Shown one piece after another: positions 14,630 through 23,917 of a DNA stretch of 64,000 nucleotides. The position numbers were made by a program, and so were the translations under genes. The notes under the pieces are model-generated. The model worked only from the letters and a program-made list of their open reading frames with translations, did no database searches and was not told the DNA's origin. Within the stretch, counting starts at the first letter, position 1. Every line of letters begins with the position of its first letter. Origin of the DNA: NC2004 sp050874905 (GTDB taxonomy: Bacteria > Bacillota > Clostridia > Lachnospirales > Lachnospiraceae); contig JBNMLP010000013.1 in the NCBI GenBank assembly GCA_050874905.1, forward strand, positions 24,446 to 88,445, in the 5' to 3' direction.

Positions 14630-16001
14630 CTTAGTGCTATCACCCAAGTACATTGACTTCTTGAAGGTGGATACCGAGAGGGAATATCTGGAAGGAACGA
14701 CGGCAGCAGGCAAGACTACTGTAGGTATCTTTAAATTTATGCTGAAGGTCGCGGCAAGCCAAAGGAAATATCACGTCATTGCTGCAGCAGATGTTGGAAC
14801 AGCAGAAAAGAACCTGATCAATCCGGAAAATGGATTACTGGAACAATTTGATCCACTGGCTGTGTACTATCCATCCGGCCATTCCTCTATTAGCATCCCA
14901 CATATCGAATTTTCCACCAACAATGGGACAAAGATCATATACATTGCCGGGTATGACAACAAGTCCAAATGGAAGAAGGTGCTGGGAAGCCAGTCAGGAT
15001 GTGTCTACATTGACGAGGTCAACACGGCCGACATGGAGTTTTTACGGGAGATTTCCCACCGGTGCGACTATATGATGACAACATCGAATCCGGACAGTCC
15101 TGATCTGGATGTATATAAAGAGTTTATCAACAAGTCACGACCACTAAAACAATATGTATCACAATACCCTGCAGAGCTGTTAAGGCAGTTGGATGCTTCG
15201 CCGCAAAAAGGATGGGTACATTGGTACTTTACCTTTTATGACAACGCTGCGCTGACCAAAGAGGATATCGAGCGAAAGATCAGATCCGTTCCTAAAGGCA
15301 CGAAGATGTACAAGAACAAGATCCAAGGTCTGCGTGGTCGTGCTACAGGACTGGTGTTTATCAACTTCGACGAACAGGTGCATATCAAAGATAAAGATTG
15401 GGCAAAGCAGTTTTGCACAAAAGAGCCCGGAAAGGAACATTTCGTTAAATTTTCCGTGGGCATTGATACCGCATATTCACAGAAGTCGCCGGATACCATT
15501 GCTATAGCCTTTCTCGGCATTACGAACAGAGGAAAGCTGATCGTGCTGGACGAACGCGTATATAACAACGCAGAGCTCGGCACACCACTGGCACCATCCG
15601 ATACTGTTCGGAATCTGGTGGACTTTGTGCGCCGCAACACGGAGGAATGGGGAATGTGCCACTACATCTTCATTGATTCCGCAGACCAGGCGACCAAAAC
15701 AGAGTACAAAAAATACAAGCGAAAAGATCAGACGTGCACCTACAAGATGGAGGACGCATGGAAGAAAACCACGATAGTGAGCAGGATCAACATGCAGATA
15801 GGGTGGTTTCATCATACCGAAGAGAAAGAACCGGATATGTATGTGTTAAGCCACTGTACCAACTACATAAAGGAGCTGAACACATATAGCTGGAACGAAG
15901 AAAAAGACAATGAACCGGAAGATGGCAACGATCATATGGTAAATGCCGTGCAATATGGTTTTCTGCCATACAAAGACAAGATAGGAGTGACAACACGATG
16001 A
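14622..16001 (+). CDS. terL: terminase large subunit
   Basis: 459-aa packaging motor. The ATPase half shows a Walker A-type loop GTTAAGKTT near residues 24-32 and Walker B GCVYIDEV near 127-134; the nuclease half carries a GIDTAYSQKSPDT strand and an FIDSADQ strand typical of the RNase H-like terminase nuclease. ATG 14622 has AGGTGAT upstream. It packages DNA into the prohead through the portal, whose gene follows with a 4-bp overlap. Confidence 0.92.
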   Translation: MSNLVLSPKYIDFLKVDTEREYLEGTTAAGKTTVGIFKFMLKVAASQRKYHVIAAADVGTAEKNLINPENGLLEQFDPLAVYYPSGHSSISIPHIEFSTNNGTKIIYIAGYDNKSKWKKVLGSQSGCVYIDEVNTADMEFLREISHRCDYMMTTSNPDSPDLDVYKEFINKSRPLKQYVSQYPAELLRQLDASPQKGWVHWYFTFYDNAALTKEDIERKIRSVPKGTKMYKNKIQGLRGRATGLVFINFDEQVHIKDKDWAKQFCTKEPGKEHFVKFSVGIDTAYSQKSPDTIAIAFLGITNRGKLIVLDERVYNNAELGTPLAPSDTVRNLVDFVRRNTEEWGMCHYIFIDSADQATKTEYKKYKRKDQTCTYKMEDAWKKTTIVSRINMQIGWFHHTEEKEPDMYVLSHCTNYIKELNTYSWNEEKDNEPEDGNDHMVNAVQYGFLPYKDKIGVTTR

Positions 16002-17626
16002 AGGTAGTAGAGAGGATGAAAGAAAGAGTGAGAAAAGGACTTAGAAGTTTTTTACAGATTCAGCCGGCAACGGCAACCACGATCATGATCAACGAGAAAC
16101 TGGACTATACCGCCAATGCAATAAAAAACCGTATCTGGTACGGAGGGGATGCATCAGAATTGAATGACCTGTACCATCAGATCGGTAGCTCTGACACAAG
16201 ATGCTTTTGGGCAGCAGTACCAACGGTTGGAAGAGAAGTGCGAAAGATCCACACAGGCTTACCCGGAATCATGGTAGATGCACTGGTGAACATCATCATG
16301 ACAGAGTTTAGTGCCATAGAGGTAGAACCCAAAAGAAAAGATGTGTGGGAAGAGATCGCAGAAGAGAACGGTTTTAAAGCATTGCTGGGAAAGGCGGTAC
16401 ACGATTGCCTTATCGTCGGCGACGGAGCCTTCAAGATCTCTTTTGATTCCAGAATATCCAAGTATCCGATCATTGAATGGGTGCCGGGTGAGAACGTGGA
16501 ATACATCTACGAAAGAGGGCGATTCCGAGGAGTGACCTTTAAGACCAGATACCAGAAGGGATACAAAGTGTATGAGCTGAACGAAACCTACAGGTACGGA
16601 TGTGTGGAGTATGCCTTGTATGACGGGGACCATGAAGTGCCAATGAGCATGGTGGAAGACCTGGAAGGATTAGATAATGTCACATATGACGGGAACTTCT
16701 GTATGGCGGTGCCATTGCGTATATTTGACTCTGACAGATACCAGAACCGTGGTCGAAGCATCTTCGACCGGAAAGCGGATGATTTCGACGCACTGGATGA
16801 ATCATGGTCACAGTGGATGCAGGCATTGCGGGATGGACGATCCACAAAGTATATACCGGAAGATCTGATTCCGAAAAATCCGGAAGATGGAACCATGATG
16901 AAACCAAACCCGTTTGATAACCAGTTTGTAATGATAGAAACACCGATGAGCGAAAGCGAGCTTCCAAAGATTGATTTGCAGCAGCCGGAGATTCCGCATG
17001 ACTCGTACCTCGCCACATACGTCACAGCATTAGATCTGTGCCTGCAGGGAATCATCAGTCCCTCTACCATTGGTATCGATGTCAAGAAGCTGGATAATGC
17101 CGAAGCACAGCGGGAGAAAGAGAAGACAACCCTGTACACCAGGGGCAAGATCATTGATGCACTGCAAGACCGTATCCCGGTTCTGGTAGATACCGTATTC
17201 AAGGCACTTGATACGATGAACAGAAACCCATTGGAGGATGTATCGGCGCAAATCGATTTTGGGGACTATGCCAACCCGTCCTTTGAGAGCCAGATCGAAA
17301 CGATTGGAAAAGGCAAACAATATGGAATCATGTCCAATGAGGCGGTCGTGAATGAATTGTACGGTGACACAAAAGAGGAAGAGTGGAAGCGGAAAGAGAT
17401 TGAACGGTTGAACCGTGCAGATGGCATGGAAACAATGGATATGCCACAGGTAGCATCAGAGACATTGAACGGGGCGCAGATCACATCTCTGATGAATGTG
17501 ATCCAGATGGAGAAAAACAATCAGATATCCAGACAGGAAGCAATCTCAATCATAACATCTACGTTAGGTATTAACGAAGAAACAGCAGAGCGGTTTATAG
17601 AAAATCAGGAGGCGACGGTAGAATGA
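15998..17626 (+). CDS. portal protein
   Basis: 542-aa portal of the SPP1 gp6-like type: an N-terminal helical part, then GLPGIMVDALVNIIMTEF and long wing and crown regions (DALDESWSQWMQALRDGRS). Twelve copies would form the DNA entry channel at one capsid vertex, contacted by the terminase upstream and the connectors downstream. Length is normal for the family. It overlaps both neighbours by 4 bp. Confidence 0.85.
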   Translation: MKVVERMKERVRKGLRSFLQIQPATATTIMINEKLDYTANAIKNRIWYGGDASELNDLYHQIGSSDTRCFWAAVPTVGREVRKIHTGLPGIMVDALVNIIMTEFSAIEVEPKRKDVWEEIAEENGFKALLGKAVHDCLIVGDGAFKISFDSRISKYPIIEWVPGENVEYIYERGRFRGVTFKTRYQKGYKVYELNETYRYGCVEYALYDGDHEVPMSMVEDLEGLDNVTYDGNFCMAVPLRIFDSDRYQNRGRSIFDRKADDFDALDESWSQWMQALRDGRSTKYIPEDLIPKNPEDGTMMKPNPFDNQFVMIETPMSESELPKIDLQQPEIPHDSYLATYVTALDLCLQGIISPSTIGIDVKKLDNAEAQREKEKTTLYTRGKIIDALQDRIPVLVDTVFKALDTMNRNPLEDVSAQIDFGDYANPSFESQIETIGKGKQYGIMSNEAVVNELYGDTKEEEWKRKEIERLNRADGMETMDMPQVASETLNGAQITSLMNVIQMEKNNQISRQEAISIITSTLGINEETAERFIENQEATVE

Positions 17627-17844
17627 AAGTAAAAGTAGCGAACAGAATATACCGGATGGGGAAAAAGGAATATGAAGGCTTGTTAAAGATGGCAAGTGAG
17701 ATGGTGCCGAAAGGAATCTACGCAGTGGAGCAAGGAGATTATGCAGAGCTGCGGAATGATCATGCAGAGTCGAACACACACTTGAAGAAGATGATCCGGG
17801 ATTACCGGGCAGCAGGATTTAAAGTAATGTACAACAGGGGGTAG
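17623..17844 (+). CDS. small head-region protein
   Basis: 73-aa basic protein (ANRIYRMGKKEYEGLLKMASEMVPKGIYAVEQGDYAELRNDHAE) between the portal and MuF genes, overlapping the portal by 4 bp. No family is recognised. The order portal - small protein - MuF recurs in related phages as far as I recall, so it is probably a real virion or assembly gene. Confidence 0.6.
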   Translation: MKVKVANRIYRMGKKEYEGLLKMASEMVPKGIYAVEQGDYAELRNDHAESNTHLKKMIRDYRAAGFKVMYNRG

Positions 17845-17849
17845 CGGAT

Positions 17850-20225
17850 ATGCTTGACCTTGATTATTACAACATCGAAGGAGCGTTTGCACAAATCGAA
17901 GAAGAACTGATCTCCTCCATGATGCGCAATATGAAGCGTCACACAATGCAGGAGGTAGAAGAAGGAAAGGAATGGGCGCAGTGGCAGGCGGTATGTCTGG
18001 CGGAGCTGGAAGAATACAAGGCAGCCAACAGAACACGATTCAAACGGGAGTTTAGTGAGATTAACACACTGCTGGAGGAAGCGATCACGCAGGCACGAGA
18101 AGATGGAGCGTTGGATCAGGAAGCAGAGATACTGGAAGCCATAAAAAATGGATATGGATACTATAGACCGGGCGATGCAGTCAATGGACGTTTCTTTCAG
18201 GTGAACGATCGGAAGATGGAGGCATTGATCAAAGCAACAACGCATGACATGAAGCGTGCAGAGGTAGCGATGCTGCGTAGAGCTAATGATCAGTATCGAA
18301 AGATCATATATGCCACACAGGTACATATGGCGAGTGGTATGACCACATATGAAAAGGCAGTGGATATGGCTGCCAGAGACTTCCTGATGCAAGGGATCAA
18401 CTGCGTAAAATACAAAAATGGTTCAGTGCATAACATCAAGGATTATGCAGGGATGGTGCTGCGCACAACCACCAAGCGAGCCTATCTGACCGGAGAAGGA
18501 GAGATGCGGCAGTCGTGGGGTATGCATCTTGTCATTATCAATAAGCGTGGAAATGCTTGTCCATTATGTGCTCCGTTTGTGGGGAAGGTAATGATTGATG
18601 ATGTATGGTCCGGTGGGAAGCCGGATGGAAAGCATCTTCTTATGAGCAATGCCGTGGCAGCAGGATTGTATCATCCAAACTGCCGAGACAGCCATACGAC
18701 ATATTTCGGGGAGGAAGAAGATCCCTACACCAAAGAAGAACGGGAAGAACTTCTGGAACAGACGAAACAGCAGAACAAACAGCAATATGCCAAACGGCAG
18801 GAGAAGAAGTACGAGCGGTTGGAAACATACGCGCTTGATGAGTCGAATCAAAAGAAGTATGCTGCCAGGAAAAAGGAATGGAATGCCATAGCAAAGGAAA
18901 ACGCAGAAGAACGTTTAAAAAGTTTGGAAAAGGAGTTTTCTAACATAACAGAAGGCTATTCATACGATGATTTTATGAAAGATTTTGGTTCGGTCGAAGA
19001 AGGCTTTGATGGGGCAGGAGAAGAAGAAATAAAAAAAGCAAAGGAAATCGCTGATGAGATAAAAGAACTAAAAGCCGGCATGAATATAGAAAAGAAAAGC
19101 AGGTCGAAAGAAGAAGCAATACATGCGCTGGATATGGTAGGGATTGAATTAAAAGACAAGTCGGTTGGTGTTTCTGCTGACGTAATGAACAAGTTTGCAG
19201 ATTTTATAACAGGATTTGAGCAGAATCATGCTGGTTATTTTGTAAAGAATGAATTGCAGTTACACTCCATAACGATAGTGGACGACTTTAAGGCAGGACT
19301 TAGTAAAACACCTGCTGGAGCATATTTTTCTGAAGGTAAGGCTATAAAACTTAGAAGAGAAGCAATAATGAAAAAACCAGGATCGTTGGTGACGTATTCA
19401 AAATCAGATGATTATCAGATGCATTTCCTTGCGCATGAATATGGGCACTACGTAGCGGATAGCTTGGAAAAAACTGTGGGAATAAAAGATTATGATATTG
19501 CCCAGAAATGTATATTGAAATATTTTGACGGAGATATTTTTAAAGCGGGAAATTTAAGTAATCTCCCCAAAGAATTTGGATCTTACGGGAAGACAGGCGG
19601 ATTGCGTGAGGTGTTTGCAGAAGCATTTGCAGAAGCGTACACATGTGAGAAGCCTGGAAAGTTAGCAAGCATTTTTAAAGAGGAACTGGAAAGCCTGCTG
19701 GATGTCCGAAATAACCAGAAGAAAGGACTTTCTGCTAAAATAGGAGGGAATAAAATTCCACTTCATGAAGAGCCGATTATATTGAATAAAAATGTAAAAG
19801 ACTTAAATGAGGAAATAGGAAGATATGAAGCACGTGCTATAAAAGATGAATACGAAACAGCACTTGTTTATACCAAAGATGGTGAATTATATAAATGTTT
19901 CGGTGTGCAAACAGGGGTATTTCCTGATTACGATTTGCATGATAAAATAGAAGGTGCAACGATATCGCACAATCATCCAATCGCAGTTACAGAGTTTTCA
20001 TTTAGCAACGCGGATATTGATTTGTTTGAAAAATATAGCTTAGAGGTATTACGTGGATGTGATGAAAAATACACTTATGAATTAACGAGAAATGCAGAAG
20101 AGATTGATGATGTTCCGGATGACTGGCAAAATTTTGAAAATTTCAGGCATGTGCAAGTCATAAATATTGCTCAAAAACATGGAATAGGCTATAGGAGGTG
20201 GAAGAATGACAAAAAAAGAAGCTGA
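17850..20225 (+). CDS. MuF minor head protein with metalloprotease and JAB-like toxin domains
   Basis: 791 aa, far longer than a plain SPP1 gp7-like protein. Residues 1-310 form the minor-capsid part, ending in the MuF-type cysteine motif NACPLCAPF ... YHPNCRDSHT. A coiled linker follows. Residues about 420-640 hold a zincin-like domain with HEYGH at 529-533 and a downstream LREVFAEAFAEAYT helix for the third ligand. Residues about 680-760 contain HNHP (707-710) and S-x-x-D (719-722), fitting a JAB/MPN metal site. The base composition turns AT-rich from about 18,850, as if the C-terminal cassette was acquired separately. Such MuF fusions are proposed virion-delivered toxins; the following small gene could be the antidote. 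Confidence 0.75.
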   Translation: MLDLDYYNIEGAFAQIEEELISSMMRNMKRHTMQEVEEGKEWAQWQAVCLAELEEYKAANRTRFKREFSEINTLLEEAITQAREDGALDQEAEILEAIKNGYGYYRPGDAVNGRFFQVNDRKMEALIKATTHDMKRAEVAMLRRANDQYRKIIYATQVHMASGMTTYEKAVDMAARDFLMQGINCVKYKNGSVHNIKDYAGMVLRTTTKRAYLTGEGEMRQSWGMHLVIINKRGNACPLCAPFVGKVMIDDVWSGGKPDGKHLLMSNAVAAGLYHPNCRDSHTTYFGEEEDPYTKEEREELLEQTKQQNKQQYAKRQEKKYERLETYALDESNQKKYAARKKEWNAIAKENAEERLKSLEKEFSNITEGYSYDDFMKDFGSVEEGFDGAGEEEIKKAKEIADEIKELKAGMNIEKKSRSKEEAIHALDMVGIELKDKSVGVSADVMNKFADFITGFEQNHAGYFVKNELQLHSITIVDDFKAGLSKTPAGAYFSEGKAIKLRREAIMKKPGSLVTYSKSDDYQMHFLAHEYGHYVADSLEKTVGIKDYDIAQKCILKYFDGDIFKAGNLSNLPKEFGSYGKTGGLREVFAEAFAEAYTCEKPGKLASIFKEELESLLDVRNNQKKGLSAKIGGNKIPLHEEPIILNKNVKDLNEEIGRYEARAIKDEYETALVYTKDGELYKCFGVQTGVFPDYDLHDKIEGATISHNHPIAVTEFSFSNADIDLFEKYSLEVLRGCDEKYTYELTRNAEEIDDVPDDWQNFENFRHVQVINIAQKHGIGYRRWKNDKKRS

Positions 20226-20409
20226 TGAGAAGGCAAAAATGATTTTTGAAGATCTGAATAAAAAATGTGAAGAAATTATAAAGCAGGCAAAAAAAGATGG
20301 AATTTGGAAAAGCGGTCTTGATTCAAACAAAGAATTGTTTTTTGAAGTAGAAAATGAAGCAAAGGAAGAACTGAGAAAATTATCATTGCAGATTAACGAA
20401 GTAGATTAG
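20206..20409 (+). CDS. small protein after the MuF toxin, candidate immunity protein
   Basis: 67-aa acidic helical protein whose ATG at 20206 lies 20 bp inside the end of the MuF gene, after AGGAGG. It is AT-rich like the MuF toxin cassette, and a terminator follows. Tight coupling after a polymorphic-toxin-like domain suggests an immunity protein, but the sequence matches no family I know. Confidence 0.45.
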   Translation: MTKKEADEKAKMIFEDLNKKCEEIIKQAKKDGIWKSGLDSNKELFFEVENEAKEELRKLSLQINEVD

Positions 20410-20460
20410 AATAATAATGATGTGTGAAATTTGATAGGGTAGTAACATAATACGGACAGT

Positions 20461-20494
20461 ACCATCAATCAGAAATGATTGGTGGTATTTTTTT
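20461..20494 (+). terminator. terminator ending the head operon
   Basis: An 11-bp stem (ACCATCAATCA/TGATTGGTGGT, one G-T pair) with a GAAA loop and a T-run. Confidence 0.85.
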
Positions 20495-20518
20495 ATGTCA
20501 AGACATCAAAATTAAAAA

Positions 20519-20550
20519 GTGGAAAACTGAAACAGCTTTTTTGATAAAAT
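20519..20550 (+). promoter_or_regulatory. late promoter element, copy B
   Basis: GTGGAAAA at 20519, TGAAAC, then TTGATAAAAT at 20541-20550, with spacing identical to copies A and C. It follows a terminator and precedes the scaffold gene. The palindrome at 20563-20580 lies where the transcription start would be. Confidence 0.65.
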
Positions 20551-20562
20551 CAGAAACAACAG

Positions 20563-20580
20563 AATTGCACCGGTGCAATT
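20563..20580. repeat. phage palindrome copy 4 (18 bp, perfect)
   Basis: AATTGCACCGGTGCAATT, the longest copy, about 13 bp downstream of the -10 of late promoter B. At this place it could act as an operator or an early-mRNA hairpin. Two further repeats, GGAGACACC at 20584 and 20610, follow in the leader. Confidence 0.7.
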
Positions 20581-20642
20581 CGACGGAGACACCGTAATAA
20601 CTGAATGTGGAGACACCACCAAAACTGAAAGGAGCACGAAAC

Positions 20643-21254
20643 ATGAAAACAGAGAACAAAACATTACCGTTAGATCTGCAGATGTTTGCAGAAGATCCGG
20701 AGGATAAGGGAGGAAAGGGCGGCGATGGTAAAGACACACCGGGTACATCATCGCAGGGCGCACCATCCTTTGACTACGACAAGCTGGCAAGCATCATCAG
20801 TGGCAAGCAGGACGTCGCCGAGAAAACAGTGTTAAAGAACTATTTCAAAGAGCAGGGCCTGTCACAGGATGAAGCCAATGCAGCCATCGAAGCCTTCAAA
20901 AAGCAGAAGAAGGAAACAGAACCAAATGCAGGAGAGCTGCAGAAAACGCTGGAAACGGAAAAAGCGGCATTGCTCCAGCAGAAGATCGAAAACACAGCGA
21001 TCATGGAAGCAATGACACTGGGACTGGATCAGAAGACGATTCCTTACGTGATCAAGATGGCAGATATGTCAGATGTGATCGTGGATGGAGAGATCAAGTC
21101 TGAAAATGTGAATAAGGCACTTAGCAAGGTGCTGGAAGACGTTCCGCAGCTGAAGCCGACACAGCAGGATAACGCAGGTTTTAGAGTTGGAGGCGGCGGA
21201 AACAAAGACAGCAGCGGTAATGAAGAAATGCTTGCCAAGATCTTTGGCAACTAA
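20643..21254 (+). CDS. capsid scaffolding protein
   Basis: 203-aa protein starting at ATG 20643 after AAAGGAG. The N-terminal LPLDLQMFAEDP motif, a Gly/Ser-rich stretch, a helical coiled middle (about residues 65-130) and a basic, Gly-rich C-terminus are typical of phage scaffolds. It directs assembly of the major capsid protein, whose gene comes next, and is lost or cut before DNA packaging. Confidence 0.75.
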   Translation: MKTENKTLPLDLQMFAEDPEDKGGKGGDGKDTPGTSSQGAPSFDYDKLASIISGKQDVAEKTVLKNYFKEQGLSQDEANAAIEAFKKQKKETEPNAGELQKTLETEKAALLQQKIENTAIMEAMTLGLDQKTIPYVIKMADMSDVIVDGEIKSENVNKALSKVLEDVPQLKPTQQDNAGFRVGGGGNKDSSGNEEMLAKIFGN

Positions 21255-21274
21255 CACAGAAAGGAAGATGATTT

Positions 21275-22171
21275 ATGGCTGTATTTGAATATGCAGAAAT
21301 GTTTGCGAACCAGCTTCAGCAGAAGTATGCAAGAGAACTGACGTCGTACGAACTGACGACATCACATCCGGAGATCAGTTTTATCAATGCGCAGACGATC
21401 AAGTTACCACGCTTGACAGTATCCGGATACAAAGATCACAACAGAGGAAACATGGGATTTAATGTCGGATCTGTCAGCAGTGACTGGGAGCCGAAGAAGT
21501 TAGAGCACGATCGTGATATTGAGTTTGGTATCGACCCGATGGATATCGACGAAACGAATTTAGTGGCAGCGATCGGAAATATTCAGAATGTGTTCGAGGA
21601 AGAGCAGGCGATCCCGGAGAAGGATTCTTACCGCTATTCCAAGATCCTTACAGAAGCAAAGAAATTCAAATCGGATGGAGCTGTGGTAGATACCACAGTA
21701 CTGGATAAGTCGAATATCTTAGAGTGGTTCGATGAACAGATGGCAGTAATGGATGACGCATCCGTGCCAGAAGAAGGTCGTATGTTCTACTGTATCTCAA
21801 GGATTGCGAAGCTCATGAAGGAGGCAGAAGGCATCACCAGAACAATCAGCGTAGGGGCAGCAGGAACGATTAACAGGAAGGTACACGGAATCGATGATGT
21901 AACGATCAAAACAGTGCCTAGTGCACGTTTTAAATCAGCATATAACTTCACAGACGGTTGCGTGGCAGCAGAGGACGCAAAGCAGATGAATGCAATGCTG
22001 ATCCATCCGACTGCGGTAGTGTCCCGTGATAAATATAGCTACATCAAGCTGTTTACACCGGGAACAGATAGCCGTACTGCGGATAAATATGTATACCAGA
22101 ACCGTTACTTTACGGACACGTTCCTTTTGCAGAAAAAGGCACCGGGTGTATCCATCAATATGGAAGCGTAG
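21275..22171 (+). CDS. major capsid protein
   Basis: 298-aa protein directly after the scaffold. The text is typical of a HK97-fold capsid protein without a long N-arm: TSYELTTSHPEISFINAQTIKLPRLTVSGYKDHNR, GSVSSDWEPKKLEHDRDIEF and a C-terminal HPTAVVSRDKYSYIKLF. Family assignment rests on position, length and pattern. The clean AGGAAG ribosome site fits high expression. Confidence 0.8.
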   Translation: MAVFEYAEMFANQLQQKYARELTSYELTTSHPEISFINAQTIKLPRLTVSGYKDHNRGNMGFNVGSVSSDWEPKKLEHDRDIEFGIDPMDIDETNLVAAIGNIQNVFEEEQAIPEKDSYRYSKILTEAKKFKSDGAVVDTTVLDKSNILEWFDEQMAVMDDASVPEEGRMFYCISRIAKLMKEAEGITRTISVGAAGTINRKVHGIDDVTIKTVPSARFKSAYNFTDGCVAAEDAKQMNAMLIHPTAVVSRDKYSYIKLFTPGTDSRTADKYVYQNRYFTDTFLLQKKAPGVSINMEA

Positions 22172-22180
22172 GAGGTTTTT

Positions 22181-22432
22181 ATGAAAGCAAAAAAGGGAAA
22201 CAAAGAGTACACTATCGAAGAAGCGCAGAAACAGACCTATGTCAAGCAGGGGTTTGACATTTATGAAGATGGTGAACTGGTAGAACACGGAACCGGTAAA
22301 ACAGTATCCGTAAAGGAGTTTGAAAGTCTGAAGGAAGAGCTGGAAGCCGCAAAGGAGCAGAACGCCAACTTGCAAAAAGAACTGGCCGGACTCCAGAAAG
22401 AAAAAGCCACGAAGGAAGCAAAGGAGAAATAG
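22181..22432 (+). CDS. small coiled-coil head protein
   Basis: 83-aa protein: a short domain with YVKQGFDIYEDGELVEHGTGKTVS, then a Lys/Glu coiled coil to the end. It sits between the major capsid and connector genes, where small decoration or Rho-N-like proteins often occur. No clear family. Confidence 0.6.
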   Translation: MKAKKGNKEYTIEEAQKQTYVKQGFDIYEDGELVEHGTGKTVSVKEFESLKEELEAAKEQNANLQKELAGLQKEKATKEAKEK

Positions 22433-22434
22433 TC

Positions 22435-22809
22435 ATGGAACCGTATGCAGATAAGAACTATTACCGAACAGAATACGAAGGCATTGCGATTCCGGAAGAA
22501 GACAGGGAGAAAGCTTTGAAACAGGCCACACGGCATATTGATACGTTGACATTCCGACGAATCAAAAGCGTAGATGAGTTGACACCATATCAGCAGGAAG
22601 TAGTAAAGACCTGTTGCTGCCGGCTGGCAGAATTTGAGTACGAGAACAGTGATGTCATTGAAAGCATCCTGCAATCCTATTCCATCAACGGAGTGTCAAT
22701 GAGCTTTGGCGAGAGTTGGAATGTTAAGGTGATAAATGGCATTGCGATGCCAAGGGACATCTATTCTTATCTGCGTACGACAGGACTATGTTGTAGGGTG
22801 GTGTTTTAA
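22435..22809 (+). CDS. head-tail connector protein
   Basis: 124-aa protein of the gp6/gp15-like connector type: N-terminal YADKNYYRTEYEGIAIPEEDREKALKQATRHIDTLTF and a conserved LTPYQQEVVKTCCCRLAEFEYEN helix. It would form a ring under the portal. Its stop overlaps the next start by one base. Confidence 0.7.
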   Translation: MEPYADKNYYRTEYEGIAIPEEDREKALKQATRHIDTLTFRRIKSVDELTPYQQEVVKTCCCRLAEFEYENSDVIESILQSYSINGVSMSFGESWNVKVINGIAMPRDIYSYLRTTGLCCRVVF

Positions 22810-23147
22810 TGAAGTATCCGTGTCTGGTAGCAAAGAACATGTGCAGAACCCAAGCGCATCTGGAGATAGAGCAGGAAGGATTAAACGTTTATGGAGAACC
22901 ACTGGAGGCGGTCGTGATCGATGCGTACTGCAACTATCAAGACCGTGCCAAGACGGTGCTGACCGCAGAGAAAAAGCTGATTACCTTGTCAGGGGTAGCA
23001 TTGTTTCCTGGGGATATAGCTCCGGGACTTCCTGTCATCACAGCAGGAACCATTACGGTGAATGGTGTGGGACGACAGATCTACGAAGGAACAAAAGCGA
23101 GAAATCCGGATGGAACCGTAAACTACACAGAGGTGAAGGTACAATGA
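22809..23147 (+). CDS. head closure / head-tail joining protein
   Basis: 112-aa beta-rich protein (CLVAKNMCRTQAHLEIEQEGLNVYGEP, then repeated strands) in the second connector slot, fitting head-tail stoppers. It overlaps the next start (ATGA). Assignment mainly by order and size. Confidence 0.55.
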   Translation: MKYPCLVAKNMCRTQAHLEIEQEGLNVYGEPLEAVVIDAYCNYQDRAKTVLTAEKKLITLSGVALFPGDIAPGLPVITAGTITVNGVGRQIYEGTKARNPDGTVNYTEVKVQ

Positions 23148-23521
23148 GAGTCACATCAACCATAAACATATACGATGCCGTGGTAGGAGAGCTGGAGCAG
23201 GCGGCGCAAACCGCCCTTGCAAAGACTGCCGAAGCGGTACATACGGATGTGGTGCAGGCACAGGTGATGCCGAGAGATACAGGTACACTGCAGAATGAAT
23301 CCACATATGTGGATATGTCGGAGCTTTCCTTGGGGAAAGCAAGTCTGGTATCCTCTACACCATATGCCAGACGGCTCTATTATCATCCGGAGTACCACTT
23401 CTCCACAGTGGAGAATCCAAATGCCAAAGGAAAATGGCTGGACGACTATGCTTCCGGCAAAAAACAGGAATTTGTAAAGGAAACATTTGAAAAGCTGTTC
23501 AAAAAGGAGAGTGGTATGTGA
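23144..23521 (+). CDS. HK97 gp10-like / minor capsid tail-completion protein
   Basis: 125-aa protein from ATG 23144 with the typical gp10-like middle: VMPRDTGTLQNESTYVD, then SSTPYARRLYYHPEYHFSTVENPNAKGKWLDDY. It completes the neck between head and tail. The frame is open far upstream, but only this start has the ATGA coupling. Confidence 0.75.
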   Translation: MRVTSTINIYDAVVGELEQAAQTALAKTAEAVHTDVVQAQVMPRDTGTLQNESTYVDMSELSLGKASLVSSTPYARRLYYHPEYHFSTVENPNAKGKWLDDYASGKKQEFVKETFEKLFKKESGM

Positions 23522-23916
23522 TGTATTTAGCCGATGTTCGGGATCTGGTAGCAGGACTTGGCATTACTGACCATTGCTACATGGGAAAGCTCCCGCAGAA
23601 GCCACAAAAGGCGATCGGGTGTTATACATTGAACAGAGGTGATTATAAAACACACCATGGAATCGGCTGTGACAAGTCCTATGGTGTATATCCGGCATCC
23701 TTTTTGGTGCATTGGAATAAATCACCACGAGACACGGAACAGGCAGCGAGAGAGCTGTTTGACACGTTAGATGCTGTTGAAAATATGGAAGTCAATGGCA
23801 AGCAGGTAAAGTGGATCAATATGGTCACACCATTTCCGCAGGATGTGGGAACAGATGACCAGGGGATCTATGAAAGAGTGATTGAAGTAGAGATTTATTA
23901 CGAAAGGAGCGAGTAA
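23518..23916 (+). CDS. tail terminator / minor capsid protein
   Basis: 132-aa protein (GTG 23518, or ATG 23521 one codon later). YPASFLVHWNKSPRDTEQAARELFDTLD and a final INMVTPFPQDVGTDDQGIYERVIEVEIYYE fit the minor capsid/tail-terminator family that caps the tail tube. Confidence 0.7.
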   Translation: MMYLADVRDLVAGLGITDHCYMGKLPQKPQKAIGCYTLNRGDYKTHHGIGCDKSYGVYPASFLVHWNKSPRDTEQAARELFDTLDAVENMEVNGKQVKWINMVTPFPQDVGTDDQGIYERVIEVEIYYERSE

Positions 23917-23917
23917 C

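Noticed and set aside
16588..17202. 204-aa open frame on the minus strand across the portal gene, and similar long minus-strand frames (8066-8704, 22261-22674)
   Set aside because: Composition and motifs follow the opposite-strand genes; no ribosome sites or recognisable domains.
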